Source: CAZIRO01 sp964541595 | Lineage (GTDB): Bacteria; Acidobacteriota; HRBIN11 | Length of the DNA stretch: 27,480 bases | Direction of reading: 5' to 3' | Assembly: GCA_964541595.1 (NCBI GenBank) | Contig: CAZIRO010000016.1 | Coordinates: forward strand, 1 to 27,480 | Part shown: in pieces, positions 12,849-22,682 of the stretch | Layout of the letters: the number at the start of each line of letters is the position of its first letter | How positions within the stretch are numbered: the stretch's first letter is position 1 | The notes under the pieces: generated by a model | The model's database searches: none | The model's input: only the letters and a program-made list of their open reading frames with translations | Told to the model about the DNA's origin: nothing | Made by a program: the position numbers and the translations under genes

Positions 12849-15590
12849 ATGGATGGCAACATGGATCGTCGGAAAACGATCGAACAGATTCGAACCGTCG
12901 CGGTCCTGGCGATGACGGCGGTGGCGATGTATGTGCCGTTCCTCTGGCAGACCGATCTGACCGGTATCCGGGATGGACTCTACCAGGATTTTGCGCTGCA
13001 TGCCCTGGTCGGTCGCCTCTGGCGGTCCGGAACGGTCCCACTGTGGAATCCATACAATTTTGTCGGCGAACCGCTGGCCACACGGCCGTATGCCGGTGTG
13101 TTTTGTCCGTGGATCGGAAGTTACATCCTGTTTCCTCCGGACATTGCCTGGAAACTCAATCTGGTCCTCACCGCGATCTGGATGGGACTCGGGTTTGCCG
13201 GCTGGGCCAGATATCGCGGGCTATCGGCGCGGGACGCACGGGCCGTTGCCGTCCTCGCCATGGTGATTCCATCGCTGGAATGGCACACACTGATGTCCGG
13301 TCGTGAGGTCCTTGCGTGGTTTCCATGGATACTGCTCGCACTGGAAATCGGCCGAACGGACCGCCGATGGTGGCATCGATGCGGTGTTGTTCCCGCACTG
13401 GGTATGGCGATGAGTTTTATGGGGGGACACGTTCAGGAGTGGGTCCATATGATGCTCTGGATCGGCGGATATGCGCTGGTCACCCGGTATCCGCCGGGTC
13501 GCCTGGTGTGTGCGGGACTCGTTGCCGGAATACTGACAGCCCCGCAATGGGGGCTGACGTTGACAGTATTACCGGCCACACACCACGTGCAGTCCGTGAC
13601 CTGCATGGAATCCGGATTCCTTCCGCTGCGCGTACTGCCGGAACTGGTGCTGGACAGTCTGCATCCGTTCCGTTCCGCGCGGGCGTTCTACCGGACGGAT
13701 GTCTATATCGGTCCCGTGTGGTGGGCGGTACATCTCGCGAGCCTGTGGATTCCGGGCCGTGTTCGGCGTCTGGCGGTGCTGAACCTCGGGTTGTGGCTGA
13801 TCCTGGGGTTTACACCGCTGCCGTGCGGGGTTCCGGGATTGCAGGCGATGCGGTATCACTACCGGTACCTTGCCGGTATGTTCCCTCTGGGTGCCGTGGT
13901 GCTCCTGATCGATGTCGCGCGTTCCGTGCAACGCCGGTGGGTGATCGGATATGCGGGAATCGGTGTCGTTTTGACGCTGGGGAGTATGTTACGGGTTTCC
14001 CGCATTCCCGGTGTCGATGCCCTTGCCTTCGCGGTTGTTCCCTGGATCGCGTTTCGTCGAACGCCCCGGGCGATCTCAAAGGTGGTGGTCTGTATCGCGG
14101 GGTTCCTGATCGTTCAACACGTGATCGAATCCCGTACGATCGTTCGAGGCATCATTGCGACAAACGGATGGACCGTGTTTCAGGCGCAACACGCGTCATT
14201 ACCGGAAGAAGTGCGTTCCGGCCGGGTGTATACGCCCTGGCATCAGGGTGTGCCGCTGGTCGGCCTGGAACCGAATCTGAACGCGGTCGTGGGACAGGCA
14301 CAGGCCGCCAAATATCCTGAGGCATTGAATCTGTACAGAGATACCACGCTGACCACACTGTTGCTGGGGACACAGCCAGCGTTATGGCCGTTATTCGGGA
14401 TTACGCACTACGTATTGCCCGAATGGATGCTGAGACGCTACATGCAGATCCGGGTGCTGCACCCCCTGCGCAGTTTGCATTTGACGGATGCACCGGACGG
14501 TATCCGTCAGGGATGCCTGTACGGATGGAGACGGCGTCCTTTGCGACTGCACCGTGCCTGGGTCCTGCGCGTGCGCGGGGGTGTCGCAGAGATCTGGTCC
14601 TGGCGATCCGCAACCGGCTGGCAGCGTGTGCGCCGTCAGGTGTACGGACATGTACGGGTATTTCTCGTCTGTTCCGGTGATCCGAACGCCGTGCCGATGA
14701 TGGGCACCTGGTCGCCTCGCGGACCGGTTGCAATACCCACGCATGACGGTGCAGAGAGGGTACCCGTGCGGATCGCGCTCCGCGCGTGGTGGCGTCATGT
14801 GCCGGCGTTTCGCGAACCGCACGGTCGAATCTTTTTTGCCGGATACGATCCCCGGCTGCGACGTGTCGTGTTCTGGATCTGGCTACCACGTCAGCATACA
14901 GTCCGACGTCATGTGGTTCCGGCGAGCGGGACCGTGGTGGATGCTCTTCCATATATTGTATACGATGCGCGAAACCGCCCACATGTGTGGGCCATCGGGG
15001 GCATCGGGCGGGGGATCGCGATCAGTCCCGTACATGCCGCGCGGGTTCCCCTGCAACGGGTCGGGTTGCCCCTGATGTGGTGGCGGTTCCTGCGTCCGTA
15101 TCTGACGGATCTACGGACGCGTTCGGACTGGCAGATCGTTCGGGACGGTGGTCCCTGGGTGATCGCCCGATATCGCGGGGAGGTCTATCCGGACGCGTGG
15201 CTGGTTTCCGAAACCCGGTACTGGCCCGAATCGGAAGTGCTCCGCCAGTGGATGCTCCGGGATATTCGCGTATGGCGGCGATGGGCCATGGTCCACGATC
15301 CGGCGTATGTGGTCCGGAATCCGCGGGACCCGAACGCCCGGGTGACCGTTGTCGCCAGGAGTCCCCGAAAGATCCGGCTGGAGGTGACCACACGCACGTC
15401 GCAGGTCCTGATCGTGCGCCTGCGTCCACACGTCTGCTGGCAGGCAATGATGGACGGACAGTCCGTAAAACTGTTCCGGACGAACGGATGGATGCAGGGA
15501 CTCATGGTGCCGCCCGGGCGTCATCGTGTCCTGCTGACGTGTACATGGCGGGCGATCCTGCGTGCGGTATTCCGCGCCATGGGGCTGTAG
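12849..15590 (+). CDS. YfhO-family multi-span membrane protein (putative GT-C glycosyltransferase)
   Basis: This 913-residue protein has an N-terminal membrane half (hydrophobic segments spread over about 12-425) and a large soluble, probably extracytoplasmic, C-terminal half (about 430-895). The N-terminus shows the YfhO pattern: GLYQDFALH with the early Asp, GTVPLWNPYNFVGEPL, a Pro-rich loop, then WHTLMSG and AWFPWILLALE. YfhO proteins are thought to transfer sugars from polyprenyl-phosphate carriers to surface polymers, working with a CsbB-type GT2. Such a GT2 is the next gene here. The start may be ATG 12849 or ATG 12861; neither has a strong ribosome site. TAG ends at 15590, 33 nt before the next gene. 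Confidence 0.78.
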   Translation: MDGNMDRRKTIEQIRTVAVLAMTAVAMYVPFLWQTDLTGIRDGLYQDFALHALVGRLWRSGTVPLWNPYNFVGEPLATRPYAGVFCPWIGSYILFPPDIAWKLNLVLTAIWMGLGFAGWARYRGLSARDARAVAVLAMVIPSLEWHTLMSGREVLAWFPWILLALEIGRTDRRWWHRCGVVPALGMAMSFMGGHVQEWVHMMLWIGGYALVTRYPPGRLVCAGLVAGILTAPQWGLTLTVLPATHHVQSVTCMESGFLPLRVLPELVLDSLHPFRSARAFYRTDVYIGPVWWAVHLASLWIPGRVRRLAVLNLGLWLILGFTPLPCGVPGLQAMRYHYRYLAGMFPLGAVVLLIDVARSVQRRWVIGYAGIGVVLTLGSMLRVSRIPGVDALAFAVVPWIAFRRTPRAISKVVVCIAGFLIVQHVIESRTIVRGIIATNGWTVFQAQHASLPEEVRSGRVYTPWHQGVPLVGLEPNLNAVVGQAQAAKYPEALNLYRDTTLTTLLLGTQPALWPLFGITHYVLPEWMLRRYMQIRVLHPLRSLHLTDAPDGIRQGCLYGWRRRPLRLHRAWVLRVRGGVAEIWSWRSATGWQRVRRQVYGHVRVFLVCSGDPNAVPMMGTWSPRGPVAIPTHDGAERVPVRIALRAWWRHVPAFREPHGRIFFAGYDPRLRRVVFWIWLPRQHTVRRHVVPASGTVVDALPYIVYDARNRPHVWAIGGIGRGIAISPVHAARVPLQRVGLPLMWWRFLRPYLTDLRTRSDWQIVRDGGPWVIARYRGEVYPDAWLVSETRYWPESEVLRQWMLRDIRVWRRWAMVHDPAYVVRNPRDPNARVTVVARSPRKIRLEVTTRTSQVLIVRLRPHVCWQAMMDGQSVKLFRTNGWMQGLMVPPGRHRVLLTCTWRAILRAVFRAMGL

Positions 15591-15623
15591 TCATGCAGAT
15601 TCGGCCGCGCGGGGATAGAAACG

Positions 15624-17246
15624 ATGCGTATCAGTGTGATCATTCCGGCATACAATGAAGCCGAGCGGTTACCGCGAACCCTGGAACGGCTACATGCGTG
15701 GTGGTCACAGGTCACCACCGGCGTGGTGGAGATCGTTGTCGTGGACGACGGCAGTACGGATGCGACGTTTGACCGGGTTCAGCAGTGGTCACGTCGATGG
15801 CCGATTCTGCGGGGGGTCTGGCTGGATCGAAACTACGGTAAGGGACAGGCCATTCGTATCGGCGCTATGCAGGCGGAAGGGGACGTGATCGTGGCGTATG
15901 ATGCGGACGGCGCGTTTCCTCCGTCTGCGATCGTCGATCTGGCTGATGCGCTGCGGGATCGGAACTGGGACATCGCGGTCGGGTCGCGTGTGCTGGGAAT
16001 GCGCGCGGGGCTGGCCGTGGAACAGACGCGCGGACGACAGCAGTTGAGTCGACTGTGGAATCGGCTTGTACAGCCCCTTGTGCCGGGATTGACGGATACC
16101 CAGGCGGGCATTAAAGCGTTTCGCCGGGAGGTCGCACGCGTGATCCTTCCGGAACTACATCAGGTCCGTTACCTGTGGGATGTGGAATTCCTCGCGCGGG
16201 CGCTTCGCCGGGGGTATCGCATCGGAGAAGTCCCGGTGGCATGTCATAACCCTCCCGGAAGCAAGGTCCGTGTCTGGTGGCATGGTCCGATCATGGTCGG
16301 GAACCTCATGCGCCTGATCGTGCAGTTGCGTCGTACCCACCGGACGGCCTGGGTGCGGACACCCCCGGCCTGCGTACTGTGCGGCAATGACCGGTGGCGG
16401 CGTGTCCACATGCTGGACAACCGCTGGGTCTTACGTTGTCCGATATGTGGCTGGGAGCGGTCGGAACCGTTCCCGACGTCCGACCGTCTGCGGCACGTAT
16501 ATGGAGCCACATATTTCGCATCATCGAACGGTATCGGGGAGTATACCGGGTATACGCATCCCTCCTGGGAACATGCATGGCACCAGACCTGGCAGGTATG
16601 GTTGCGACGACTGCATCGATGGCGGTCACCGCCGGGACGGTTGCTCGAGATCGGTTGCGCGACGGGATCCTTTCTCGAGGCCGCACAACGTGCTGGATGG
16701 ACGGTGCACGGTATCGAGTTCAGTCCATGGGCCGCCGCACAGGCGCGGGAACGGCTTCCCGACGTGCCGGTCGAAGAGGGAGACGCGGTTCGTTGTCTGC
16801 AACACCATCCTGCCGGCGCGTGGGACGTCGTGGTGGCCTGGGATACCATCGAGCATCTCCATGATCCGATGGCGTTTCTTCAGGCTGTTGCGCGTGTACT
16901 GAAACCGGGCGGGATCCTCGCACTGACGACACCGGATCGGGACCACTGGATCGCCCGTTTGCTCGGACGGCGCTGGATCAGTTATCAGAAGTATCCGGAA
17001 CACCTGCACTTTTTCGGACACGGTCATATGCGGCAGATGGTCACACGCCACGGAATGGAGATGATCGAATGGCGCGCACATGGCCGTTACGTGCCGGTGG
17101 ATTTCCTCGGTATGCGGATCGTGCAGATCCTCTGCGGCCGCACGTGGCCCATGCCGGTAGCGTTGCGCCGGTTGCGGGTATGGGCCCCGACGGGCGACAT
17201 GTGGGTGGTGATTCGCAAACCCGCTCCGCACTCTGCCGGTTCGTAG
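15624..17246 (+). CDS. Fusion: GT2 polyprenyl-phosphate-type glycosyltransferase + zinc-ribbon SAM methyltransferase
   Basis: This 540-residue two-enzyme protein begins with a Dpm1-like GT2 domain (1-238): VIIPAYNEAERLP, VVVDDGSTD (38-46), YDADGAF with the DAD metal site (93-95), the DTQAGIKAFRR segment, and GSKVRVWWHG at its end. No membrane anchor follows. Instead the frame continues through a four-Cys zinc ribbon (Cys250, 253, 272, 275) into a class I methyltransferase with LEIGCATGSF (341-350), WDTIEHLHDP and LKPGGILALTTP. Each half is of normal length. The start has GGGGA 8 nt upstream. The GT2 half would charge a lipid carrier for the YfhO-like protein; what the methyltransferase modifies is unknown. 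Confidence 0.88.
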   Translation: MRISVIIPAYNEAERLPRTLERLHAWWSQVTTGVVEIVVVDDGSTDATFDRVQQWSRRWPILRGVWLDRNYGKGQAIRIGAMQAEGDVIVAYDADGAFPPSAIVDLADALRDRNWDIAVGSRVLGMRAGLAVEQTRGRQQLSRLWNRLVQPLVPGLTDTQAGIKAFRREVARVILPELHQVRYLWDVEFLARALRRGYRIGEVPVACHNPPGSKVRVWWHGPIMVGNLMRLIVQLRRTHRTAWVRTPPACVLCGNDRWRRVHMLDNRWVLRCPICGWERSEPFPTSDRLRHVYGATYFASSNGIGEYTGYTHPSWEHAWHQTWQVWLRRLHRWRSPPGRLLEIGCATGSFLEAAQRAGWTVHGIEFSPWAAAQARERLPDVPVEEGDAVRCLQHHPAGAWDVVVAWDTIEHLHDPMAFLQAVARVLKPGGILALTTPDRDHWIARLLGRRWISYQKYPEHLHFFGHGHMRQMVTRHGMEMIEWRAHGRYVPVDFLGMRIVQILCGRTWPMPVALRRLRVWAPTGDMWVVIRKPAPHSAGS

Positions 17247-17254
17247 ACGAGCAT

Positions 17255-17277
17255 TCTCGGGTCGATCGCTCCTGAGA
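17255..17277. terminator. Possible hairpin between convergent genes
   Basis: TCTCGGG (17255-17261) can pair with CCTGAGA (17271-17277) around a 9 nt loop, with one G-U pair. There is no T-tract on either strand, so it is at best a weak bidirectional terminator. It is the only stem I see in the 72 bp between the two converging genes. Confidence 0.25.
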
Positions 17278-17318
17278 CGCAACTGACTGTTCGCCGAGCC
17301 GGGACATTCGGATTTCGT

Positions 17319-20300
17319 TTACCGTTCGATGGTCACTGTGAGGGTTGTACCCACCGCATGAATTTCTGGTGCGTACATCACCGTGGTCAGTGGCGGGGAA
17401 ACAAAAAACGTTCCGGGAATGGTCGCCCGCAGGATGTACCGGATCGTCGCGCCCTCCGGTGGGATCGTTCCAAACACAAGCATACGGTCGTCACGTACGT
17501 CCACGTAATCCGGCTGCCAATCGGATGTCGCCGTATTGGCCAGCGCGGTGTACAGCGCGGTGACCAGACGTGGGTGCACGATTTCCATTCCGGCCGGTGC
17601 GGGATCCTCGATGGCCACATTGTCGAGTACGCGTCCGGTATGGTTGCGTACGGTGATTTCCACCAGCACAAGGTCCCCGGGTTGCAGCGGTGTATGCGAC
17701 ATTTCCGGCACGGGGTGATAGCGGCGTTGGACAGTCAGTCCGTGGCGTTCCGGTCGGTACTCGACCTGCCGGTGGAATCCCTCCTGCGTGATCACGATGT
17801 CCACGGGAGTCTCGGCAGAGACTGCCAGACGTGCGGTGCGGAATCGGTGGACATTGCGCAGATGCCATGTCGTCGCCCAGCGTGTGGTCCGTACCGGTTG
17901 TACTTCTCGGCCGTCCAGCACGAGCCGTGCGGTCCATGCCGTTGCCGGCCGGTGTCGCGTGAAGTACCGGCCGATGGCCAGTAACGACCAGGCGAGTTCC
18001 TGGGTATTGTAGAACTGTCCCGGTTTGTTCAGTGCCCCGACCAGATTGTGCACGTGTGCACGCAGGGCCGGGTGGTCCGGATCAACGAGTTGCAATACGT
18101 ATGTCCGCAGCGACTGCGCGCGTAGAGGTGAATAAAAGTCCCCTTTCAGGCGACGTTGCGCCGATGGGACGACACCGAGCAGAGCCTGCATAGCCGGACC
18201 CGCGAGATCCCGACGACCGATCAGCGCGAGTGCCCCGACCAGAAACAGACGGTCTTCCAGAGAGGGCGATGGCGCTGCGAGTGCATCCATCATGCGGTCC
18301 ACATCGGTACTTTGCAGACGGCCGCCCATGGCGAGAACCAGATACCCGAATGGCTGGGCACGTGCATATCGTTCGATATACCCCAGCGCACGGCGCAGTA
18401 CGGTTTCCGGAACCGGATAGCCGGCATTGCGTGCGTGCAGCAATACGAACGTCGCATATACGGATGCCCATTTTGTGGGCGTGTCATCTCCAGGCCAGTA
18501 TGCGAAACCTCCGTCCGGTGTCTGCATGGCGATCAACCGCGCGATCCCCGCCTGGATGAAGTTGTGGATGGATGCGGCTGCATCCGGATCGGGTTCCACC
18601 AGTTGTAGCACATTTTGCAAATGAATCAGGGGCAGCAATGCGGACGCCGTCTGTTCAACACATCCGTACGGGTAGTGGATGAGGGACCGGATGTGCATCA
18701 GTGCGGCAAATCCAGAAAACGGAGTCACCGTGACCGTCATGCGGTGGTCATCGGGGAACCAGTCGGCAGCGAGTGCACGCAGATCGATCGGTGCGACTGC
18801 CGAGTTCAGGGTCTCCGTACGACGTACGAAAGGCGCGCGGGGATGGACGGTCAGAGTATAGGTGTCCGAATACGCACCCCGGGACCACTGTGCCCGGACC
18901 GTGGCCTGCAGGGTGCCCGTCGTGGCCGTTACGGTCACCGGAATCCATACCGTGGTCGATGCACGTGCCGCAAGGCGAACAGGCACGGGACCGTCTTCCG
19001 AACGAAACCCCGTACCGGTGACGTTCACCCGAACGGTTTCCGGTCGATCGACCGTGCTGATCAACCGCACCGGGAATGTGAACCGGTCGCCCGCATGGAC
19101 GAATCGAGGTAGTGTTGCAATCACGTTCACGTCCGTGGTGACACGCACAGACCGTTCCGTTCCGACGAATTGCACGTCGTTCGCGGCAACAACCATTACG
19201 CGCAGCCGGCCAATATGGTTGGGCAGTGCGAACCGTACACGCAATCGACCGTCTGCTGTACTCTTTCGCAAACCGCTCCAGTATGCGACGATACGCGTGA
19301 ACGTCGGACGTACCCGCTCTTCCGGACCGGGCATACCGCCGCCGCTTTCGGTCCACACTTTTGGAATCACCCAGCCGAACGTCTCGGCCGTTCGCAGAAC
19401 GAGCGGCCAGCCGTCGAATATACCGTCGATCGGGTTCGGAGACCGAAACCGTGTTAACTGCAGGATACCCTCGTCGACCACGGCGACCGTTGCGGCAAAC
19501 GGGCGATCGCTGCGGAGGCCGACCTCCAGGGGTTGCCCCGGAGCAATGCGTTCGGGTACCTGAACGTTCAGATGTAGACGGTGCCGTTTCGGACGAATGA
19601 CCAGTCGCCGGACACCGAACGCGCGTCGGATCAGGTACTGCGAGTCCGTTCGGAACAGCAGAGCGGAAACATACACAGTCGGTGCGCGGTCCGGGACGCG
19701 GAACCGAAATCGGGCCACATCTCCAGACGCGTCCTGCCAGGTATGCGTCACAATCCGGTCGGTTTCCACCGTCCAGAGGATACGTCCGGAAAACGGCAAC
19801 AGCGCGGCAGCCTCGACCGTATCTCCATAATCGGCCGTTTTCCGATCCAGGGTGATCTCCAGAATTTCCGGGGACGGTGGCCGTTCCGCGCGGGTGTCCC
19901 ACCATCCCCAGCCCCGCAATTCGAGTTCCGTACGGCTGCCGGTATGCGGGTCCCAGACGGCGATTACATAATCGTACCAGTAGTCCCGCGGGTGAAACGT
20001 CAGAGCGAACGTTCCGTTCCGGGGAGTCACCTCCCGGACGTCGGATACGGGGGTCTTCTGGCGTACGGGTTCCCAGCGGTAACCCGTACGCACGTAGTTC
20101 CAGTGTATCTGGAATATCTGATAGGCGAGCGTCTGCGGTTCTGTGACCGGTTGTCCCCGCGTATCGATGACGACTCCGTCCACGTGCACGGCGCGTCCGG
20201 GTTGAATCCGTGGTGTGCGCACACGCAGGCCGATCCAGCGATCGTATGGGAGCCACACGACAGAGGTTTCACCGTGTGCAGGACGCCCGCCCGGATCGGA

Positions 20301-22682
20301 TACGGACACATGGCCGGTCACCCGGAGCGGGCGAGTGCGCTCGTCCGGGTCGGGAACAGAACAGGTTTGGACGGCCTGACCGTGCGTATCCAGACGACCT
20401 TCGATGGACTGTTTCTGAACACGTACCGTCGCAGGGACCGGTAGTCCGAATACATAATCGTGGAACTTCTGATGCGTGAACCGTACGGGACGGTATATAC
20501 AGGTCAATCGAAACCGTGCCGATGCGGCAGGTGCACCGAACAGGTACGCCGCGTGGATTCGGAACCGCGGATGCGTATCCCGCGTGTACGTGAGGGGTTC
20601 TGACTCGACCCGTACCGTCATCGTTTCCGGAACGAACGTTTCGATGAAAACGGCCTGGCTCGCCACCGTCCGGTCTCCGATACGGAGTTCCACCGTATAC
20701 CGTCCGGTCGGTGCATTTTTCGGCACAGCGTATGTAAATTCGGCCATCCCGTAGGATTCCGTTGTTGCCGTGAGTTCGGTCACGATTTCGCCGCGTGGGT
20801 CACGGATGCGTATGAGTACCGGAATCGCAAGTGCCCGGTATGTCCCGGCCTCTCGCACCATCACGGCAAAATGGAGGGTCTCGCCGGGACGATACAGATC
20901 GCGCTCCGGGTACAGGTAGGGAATCACGTTCGTGGTCCAATCGTGCGTGCCAGTTACGTGAAACGGTTCCAGGCCAATTGTGGAGGAAGTGAGATGCATG
21001 AACGTCCAGTCCGAACCGTTCCGCGCCTCGATGAGGTATGGTGCGCGTTGCCGTTCCCGGGAAAATGCAACCGTACAGTACCCTTTCGGATTTGTCGTAC
21101 AGGCGGCCATCTGCACGTTCTGTGCGCTGTACACCCGAATACGTGTGTGGGCCAGCGGTTTTCCCGTATCTGCACGTACACTCCAGACAGTCATGGTGGT
21201 GGCCGCAGTTTTTGCAATGAGTACGATATCGGAAACGACCAGCCATATTTCCGTAAACCCCGGCGACGCCCAGCGTGGGGTGCCCGGTACGTGGAGACGT
21301 ATACGGTAGATGCCACCCTCTCCGGTATGGATCCACGGCTGCAGGTTCACCATCTGCAACGTTTTCCCATCGGTCGCATCGACCGGAATGACCGTATCGG
21401 TCACGATCGGTTCCAGAAGACGGTCGGCGACATAACTGCGTCGAAACAGTTGCCAGACCACCGCACTGCGCGGTGGGATCCGGTGCACGGAGAGTTCGAT
21501 GGTATCCGTATAGGCCACTTCTACGGGGATCCGCACACCCTGCTGTCGACCGAGGTAGATCCCCCGCACGGGCACCTGCAAGCGAGGTGTGGGTTTCGGA
21601 ATTTGAATCTCCCATCGGCTGTCTTCTAAAAGGGTGGCTCCATCCGTACCGGTGAGTCCCGCACGGATCGTCACACGGTAATGGTGGTCCGGCAGAAAGG
21701 TTCCCGTAATGACGGCCTGGAGGGGGCCCAGCACGACGGTATACGGAGTTTCGGGATCGATCTGCAGATGTGTGCGAAAGTCCTCCTCCCGGATCACACA
21801 CGGGCCGAACCCACCCGCTCCGGATGCGCACCGGTAATCGACCGTGAGGGCAAATCCGTCGACGTGTTCCCGAACCGTCACTTTGCGGATCCATAACTTA
21901 CGCATCGGGGCGGTCACGGTCAGCGTGACCGTTCGGGAGAACGATACGTTCGGCCATGCCGTGGGCATGCCCGCGCGGATGCGGATCGTGTATCGGTTGC
22001 TACCGGTTGCCGTAAACGCGACACGCAGGGTCTCCGGTTGCGGTCCAGACCGGACATGCAGAATCGGCACTTCGGTGCCATTGCGGGGGTCGTACACCTC
22101 GATATACGGATCCACACCGACATGCTGCAGGGGTAGCGTGGCCGCGATCTGCACGGTGATCACGCGGGACGTCCAGCGAACGGGAGCAGCCTGGAGGATC
22201 GCCGGTGCGGGGGTCTCGATCGTGTATGTGGTGGCCGGCACCGGAACCGTGCGGAACGACCGGACAGGAAGACAGTCGATGCGCACCGTGTACACCGTTG
22301 CCGGCGCCAGCGGGTGGTCCAGCAGGATCTCCATGGACCGGAGCGACCTCCAGACGATGCGCCCGGAAACGGCCGGATCAAGTTGAACACAGCGGGCGGC
22401 CGATGCGAGATCGACAGTGGTTCCCGGTGCGGTATCTACGGCGCGGGACGTATACACGAGCAGTCGTTTCGGTAACACTGTTCGGATCCGTCCTGTCGGC
22501 TGCACCCATACGATGGGACGCATCCGTTCACGACCTGTACCGGCGGGACGGGCGGTGACGGTGTGCACTGCTTTTGACGGGTGCCTTTCCTTCCAGTAGG
22601 CGACGCCGATGATACCGCCGAACAGTCCGAGAGTCATCAGTATGAGATAAACGAACAGACGTTCTGGGGTTGAACGATTCAC
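17319..22682 (-). CDS. Bacterial alpha-2-macroglobulin, thioester type, membrane-anchored
   Basis: This 1787-residue protein is predicted to trap proteases at the cell surface or in the periplasm. It starts with a single hydrophobic anchor (about 8-29) and has no lipobox, unlike the lipoprotein form in E. coli (YfhM). Long macroglobulin beta-domains follow, including an MG2-type segment around YPERDLYRPGE (about 590). The A2M domain is at about 1130-1165. The thioester motif YGCVEQT has Cys1341 and Gln1344, followed by an alpha-toroid with YWPGDDTPTKW and a C-terminal beta domain. The GTG start has AGGAGG 6 nt upstream and overlaps the pbpC stop by 4 nt. The gene is slightly longer than the usual 1500-1700 residues. 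Confidence 0.93.
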   Translation of the reverse strand: MNRSTPERLFVYLILMTLGLFGGIIGVAYWKERHPSKAVHTVTARPAGTGRERMRPIVWVQPTGRIRTVLPKRLLVYTSRAVDTAPGTTVDLASAARCVQLDPAVSGRIVWRSLRSMEILLDHPLAPATVYTVRIDCLPVRSFRTVPVPATTYTIETPAPAILQAAPVRWTSRVITVQIAATLPLQHVGVDPYIEVYDPRNGTEVPILHVRSGPQPETLRVAFTATGSNRYTIRIRAGMPTAWPNVSFSRTVTLTVTAPMRKLWIRKVTVREHVDGFALTVDYRCASGAGGFGPCVIREEDFRTHLQIDPETPYTVVLGPLQAVITGTFLPDHHYRVTIRAGLTGTDGATLLEDSRWEIQIPKPTPRLQVPVRGIYLGRQQGVRIPVEVAYTDTIELSVHRIPPRSAVVWQLFRRSYVADRLLEPIVTDTVIPVDATDGKTLQMVNLQPWIHTGEGGIYRIRLHVPGTPRWASPGFTEIWLVVSDIVLIAKTAATTMTVWSVRADTGKPLAHTRIRVYSAQNVQMAACTTNPKGYCTVAFSRERQRAPYLIEARNGSDWTFMHLTSSTIGLEPFHVTGTHDWTTNVIPYLYPERDLYRPGETLHFAVMVREAGTYRALAIPVLIRIRDPRGEIVTELTATTESYGMAEFTYAVPKNAPTGRYTVELRIGDRTVASQAVFIETFVPETMTVRVESEPLTYTRDTHPRFRIHAAYLFGAPAASARFRLTCIYRPVRFTHQKFHDYVFGLPVPATVRVQKQSIEGRLDTHGQAVQTCSVPDPDERTRPLRVTGHVSVSDPGGRPAHGETSVVWLPYDRWIGLRVRTPRIQPGRAVHVDGVVIDTRGQPVTEPQTLAYQIFQIHWNYVRTGYRWEPVRQKTPVSDVREVTPRNGTFALTFHPRDYWYDYVIAVWDPHTGSRTELELRGWGWWDTRAERPPSPEILEITLDRKTADYGDTVEAAALLPFSGRILWTVETDRIVTHTWQDASGDVARFRFRVPDRAPTVYVSALLFRTDSQYLIRRAFGVRRLVIRPKRHRLHLNVQVPERIAPGQPLEVGLRSDRPFAATVAVVDEGILQLTRFRSPNPIDGIFDGWPLVLRTAETFGWVIPKVWTESGGGMPGPEERVRPTFTRIVAYWSGLRKSTADGRLRVRFALPNHIGRLRVMVVAANDVQFVGTERSVRVTTDVNVIATLPRFVHAGDRFTFPVRLISTVDRPETVRVNVTGTGFRSEDGPVPVRLAARASTTVWIPVTVTATTGTLQATVRAQWSRGAYSDTYTLTVHPRAPFVRRTETLNSAVAPIDLRALAADWFPDDHRMTVTVTPFSGFAALMHIRSLIHYPYGCVEQTASALLPLIHLQNVLQLVEPDPDAAASIHNFIQAGIARLIAMQTPDGGFAYWPGDDTPTKWASVYATFVLLHARNAGYPVPETVLRRALGYIERYARAQPFGYLVLAMGGRLQSTDVDRMMDALAAPSPSLEDRLFLVGALALIGRRDLAGPAMQALLGVVPSAQRRLKGDFYSPLRAQSLRTYVLQLVDPDHPALRAHVHNLVGALNKPGQFYNTQELAWSLLAIGRYFTRHRPATAWTARLVLDGREVQPVRTTRWATTWHLRNVHRFRTARLAVSAETPVDIVITQEGFHRQVEYRPERHGLTVQRRYHPVPEMSHTPLQPGDLVLVEITVRNHTGRVLDNVAIEDPAPAGMEIVHPRLVTALYTALANTATSDWQPDYVDVRDDRMLVFGTIPPEGATIRYILRATIPGTFFVSPPLTTVMYAPEIHAVGTTLTVTIER

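Noticed and set aside
18748..20256. 502-codon open frame on the minus strand within the alpha-2-macroglobulin gene
   Set aside because: It is an alternative frame on the same strand as the real gene, with Arg/Gly/Thr-rich composition and no motif.
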